Shown: piece by piece, positions 6,701 to 8,101 of the stretch
Layout: each line of letters starts with the position of its first letter
How positions within the stretch are numbered: the stretch's first letter is position 1
Assembly (NCBI GenBank): GCA_020722685.1
Contig: DYKH01000141.1
Coordinates: 3,486 to 11,586 of the forward strand
Direction of reading: 5' to 3'
Origin: Caldithrix sp.
Lineage (GTDB): Bacteria > KSB1 > UBA2214 > DYKH01
DNA: 8,101 bases
Position numbers and translations under genes: made by a program
The notes under the pieces: model-generated
The model's input: only the letters and a program-made list of their open reading frames with translations
The model's database searches: none
What the model was told of the DNA's origin: nothing

Positions 6701-8101
6701 GCAGCTTGCTGACTTGCAAGTGCCGCTGAAGGCGGCTCAAGGCTAGCCTTAACTTTGGCAACTAAGTCAGGATGTTTCTCCCATGATTTCCACCGTGCAA
6801 GCTCAGCTTTGAGCTCAGCAACTCGCGCGCGTATGCTCTGTAGGTTGCGTGAGTCTATGCCAAGTGCCTTGGCCAATTTAGGGCTCTTAGCCACACGTTG
6901 AACAACTTTTATCTCTGCGGCTACCTGCCTGCTGAGTTGATTAGCTCGTTGTGCCATCTGTTCGGCCAGTGTCTCGGCCGGAACGGCCCTGGCCTCGGGC
7001 AATTGCTCGGGCTTTACCTCCGCCTGCGTCTGTTCAATTTTCGTTTCTGGCGCTTGCGGTATGGCAGGTTCCTCGGGACTCCGTACTTGTTCGCCCATCT
7101 GTGCGCCACGTTCGGATGGTTCTTCCACAGGTACCGCAGTTGTGCTTTGCTCTTGAATGGCATTTCTGACCTCCGATTCTAATGGTTCTTCTATACTGGC
7201 ATACGCCTTCTCTGCCTCATTTAAAAGCTGTTCACGAATAGCAGTCTGCTCATTTTCGGTTAACCGAGGAAATTTTTCCAAGATTTCATCCGGAATCTTA
7301 AGGCCCTCCCTTAGCTGTTCCCGAACAGTAGCCTTTTCTTTCTCTGTTAACGTAGAAAGTCTTTTGAGAGTTCCTTCCGGAATCTTGAACCCTTCTTCTA
7401 GCTGTTCCTGGGCAGCGGGCTTCTCTTCCTCGATCGCCGCAGGAAGTTTTTCCACGGTTTCACTCGGGACCTTAATCCCCTTCTCTAGCTGCTTTCGAAC
7501 GACAGCTTTTTCTTGCTTGGTTAGCGCAGGAAATTTTTCCAGGATTTCCTTCGCATTTCCGAGTTCTTTCTCTACTTCTCTTTGGATAGCTGCTTTCTCT
7601 TCCTCAGTTAATTCACGAAGTTTTTCCGGGGTTTTTCTCGCAGCTCCAAGTTCTTCCTTTAGTTCCCTCTGAATAGCAGTCTGCTCTTTCCCGGTTAGAC
7701 CAGAAAGTTCTTCTGGGGTTTCCTCTGGAATCCTGAGTTCTTCCTCTAGCGCTTTTTGAGTAGCAGTCCTCTCTTCCTTGGTTAATTTAGGAAATTCTCT
7801 TGGGGGCCCCTTCTCAAGCTCCCTTTGGAGCATAGCCTTCTGTTCTACGGCGCGGTCTTGCAGTTGGAAAACCTTTGATGCGAGCGCTTTCTTGAGCGCA
7901 AAAGCTTGTTCTGGTGTCAAAAGCTCTGTGCCCACAACTTTGGCCGCCTCCCCGCCCGACGCGAGCGCGCGCCTAAGAGCAAGAGCCTGTTCTGGCGTCA
8001 AGGGCCGTGCACCTGTAACTGTAGCCGCAGCTTGCTTTTCAAGCGCTTCTCTTGATCGCTCGAGTACTACTTCATCGCCGAGTGGTTTGGCAGACTTCGG
8101 G
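3790..8101 (-). CDS. Giant phage polyvalent-type protein, C-terminal part (5' end beyond window)
   Basis: The ORF runs off the right edge. At least 1,436 codons are visible, and the TTG at 8001 is an internal Leu codon within a repeat, not a start. Residues are numbered here from that codon. 1-42: 27-residue repeats. 73-262: an array of 29-residue repeats. 263-345: acidic, Pro/Glu-rich linker. 345-420: probable coiled coil. 421-470: Ala/Pro-rich low complexity. 480-760: a globular region (FVAYANMLRFADAVG, GGGRLVYFPRVALG). 790-830: a charged helical part. 870-1230: a region matching the C-terminal module of phage large polyvalent proteins (LPD38-like from memory), with LALDVSFTSINTLPVL, a helical FRAAKYYRAALN segment, KFGNRRVEVGL, GQDYLGNRI and the ITPISVQQAL stretch. 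1230-1403: helical tail. The sequence contains no cysteine. Such proteins are thought to be packaged or delivered at infection; any enzyme domain must lie beyond the window. The family match is by pattern only. Confidence 0.85.
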   Translation of the reverse strand, partial: PKSAKPLGDEVVLERSREALEKQAAATVTGARPLTPEQALALRRALASGGEAAKVVGTELLTPEQAFALKKALASKVFQLQDRAVEQKAMLQRELEKGPPREFPKLTKEERTATQKALEEELRIPEETPEELSGLTGKEQTAIQRELKEELGAARKTPEKLRELTEEEKAAIQREVEKELGNAKEILEKFPALTKQEKAVVRKQLEKGIKVPSETVEKLPAAIEEEKPAAQEQLEEGFKIPEGTLKRLSTLTEKEKATVREQLREGLKIPDEILEKFPRLTENEQTAIREQLLNEAEKAYASIEEPLESEVRNAIQEQSTTAVPVEEPSERGAQMGEQVRSPEEPAIPQAPETKIEQTQAEVKPEQLPEARAVPAETLAEQMAQRANQLSRQVAAEIKVVQRVAKSPKLAKALGIDSRNLQSIRARVAELKAELARWKSWEKHPDLVAKVKASLEPPSAALASQQAAPAKSLSLPAAAGEITEKPPAAAGGPLSVKPSSQALGIVPPHVVQMMKLYRILKGGTPALKKAVHSFIVNWIKPSIAPRRPVELAIEYSDTPRMPPLRLWERLVEPRLAGRLPLAGPLLDPRFRAVNNPVQRTFVAYANMLRFADAVGNIAYAKFFMPKGVLKYKSGDPNAYIEVKGKLIPKGDAIEAYMVDPENNPLPEPLAKLVPEIRDHLDNLIKLMAEEGIEKAEAIETVIGLAKRGGGRLVYFPRVALGKKGVTLKSGIASGSGATTPIYSREPGQLKTRYYATEAEGIADGMWYMGEIGDIMATVTKRAYRAIATKRLLEAPSLGGLDRTQYFFKVMESTFPRLDALKKQINGATSAEQLRTLDKAYAQTLEDIRKKYPDLVKEIQQSTMRRFFGEVPGPDVFRGRIYPREVAAEIKQWIEGQPHKVVQAIKQFSMLGKTTQLALDVSFTSINTLPVLVTKPSVYFKSMAEAFRALIHPDYLKRLVNASPEHRKAIQEMAQLGFELGRLEDIYEGLNVGTLASRLPLFKQAGAAFGAALDWMRVESWLAVRDLFSSPNQVMDALKASRELEDIWNVTGTARVEASGVHRPWIDTEAILFRAAKYYRAALNLIGGMALKGSTGQQMRRTVGRLIGLTVGTSYVLNKLAGVPDDQIWRRFSRGNFNVVVKFGNRRVEVGLNHMVLSYLKLALTTMQYVRDDQRLFEGGAMRDPILRWFWAHSQVPDFFLELFLGQDYLGNRIQRTKFLLDYITPISVQQALSVKASEPVSVTTTEFGGALFGLNVYPESYRAAWWRIADQKAKEKYGKPYRELSVARQGLIAELANRDKTLPPKEGYTARQHDYILEMAERRVKQLHDAMPEDMQKVIDRLGLQLGGWNPMISVKIDPHGPTLTAMLTADQQKLFASILAQLAEEKLRPLIMSKFFQSKQPAARQKEVDNLMQDTRKQARGLFIRQWNEKVSSGGS
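7216..7785 (-). repeat. Array of six 29-residue (87-bp) repeats plus a partial seventh, within the giant protein
   Basis: Six full units start with Leu-Thr (or Ala-Ile in unit five) at residues 73, 102, 131, 160, 189 and 218, exactly 29 residues apart. A truncated seventh starts at residue 247 and fades by about 262. The consensus is roughly LT-x-E-E-K-x-A-I-x-E-Q-L-x-E-G-x-K-I-P-E-E-x-L-E-K-F-P-x. This would form a charged helix, a turn carrying the (I/V)P-x-E step, and a second short helix. The segment just before the array (residues 51-72, AVEQKAMLQRELEKG) looks like a decayed earlier copy. Units differ at many positions, so the duplication is not recent. Confidence 0.93.
7876..8046 (-). 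repeat. 27-residue repeats in the giant protein, upstream of the 29-residue array
   Basis: The motif LTPEQALALRRALAS begins at base 8001 and recurs as LTPEQAFALKKALAS 27 residues later, at base 7920. The spacer between them (EAAKVVGTEL) is matched by AAATVTGARP just before the first copy, so at least two and a half units are visible and more may lie past the edge. This repeat differs from the neighbouring 29-residue repeat in length and sequence. Confidence 0.85.

Noticed and set aside
7157..7672. Plus-strand ORF of 171 codons opposite the 29-residue repeat array
   Set aside because: It is the Ser/Phe-rich reverse reading of the Glu/Lys-rich repeats; its own apparent repeats follow from the coding strand.
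7999..8001. TTG as the start codon of the giant protein
   Set aside because: It is a Leu codon in the repeated LTPEQA motif, the frame is open for 33 more codons to the edge, and there is no Shine-Dalgarno.
7216..8046. Regularly spaced repeats as a CRISPR array
   Set aside because: The repeats are diverged, contiguous and in frame within a coding sequence; there are no identical repeats with unique spacers.

Overview
The window looks like part of a tailed-phage or prophage genome, or a phage-derived accessory region. The evidence is a compact minus-strand cluster encoding a phage-type recombination pair (a Mgm101/Rad52-like annealing protein and a PD-(D/E)XK exonuclease). Beside it lies the C-terminal part of a giant polyvalent-type protein that exceeds 1,430 residues and is open past the right edge. 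Genes are tightly packed with short overlaps, and the small flanking proteins have no recognisable family. I see no integrase, capsid or terminase gene and no rRNA, tRNA or CRISPR array, so the host cannot be named from this window. Bacterial translation signals fit a bacterial host.

Layout, left to right. (1) 1-747: two plus-strand ORFs of about 120 residues in tandem, with no recognised family. (2) 744-3375: a minus-strand operon read right to left. It runs from a small zinc-ribbon protein (3375-3172) to the SSAP with a C-terminal OB-like region (3178-1880), then a 154-bp gap holding at most a very short basic ORF, then the exonuclease (1725-952), then a 74-residue protein with an internal repeat (968-744). 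(3) 3376-3481: an AT-rich divergent intergenic region, probably containing promoters. (4) about 3482-3793: a small plus-strand gene of unknown function. (5) 3790-8101: the giant minus-strand ORF, ending tail-to-tail with the preceding gene.

How the genes work together (inference). The exonuclease would resect DNA ends, the annealing protein would load on the single strands and pair them, and the OB-like tail may add ssDNA binding; this is a Red-like module. The zinc-ribbon and 74-residue proteins are probably accessory, judging by their overlaps with the two core genes. The giant protein belongs to the phage large-polyvalent type, which is thought to be carried in the virion or delivered at infection. 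It has no cysteine in any visible residue, and its N-terminal side is built from two sets of tandem repeats, of 27 and 29 residues.

The points most worth following are the 29-residue repeat array, the lack of cysteine in the giant protein, the fused C-terminal domain of the SSAP, and a 10-bp inverted repeat sitting on the overlapping stop codons at 744-747.
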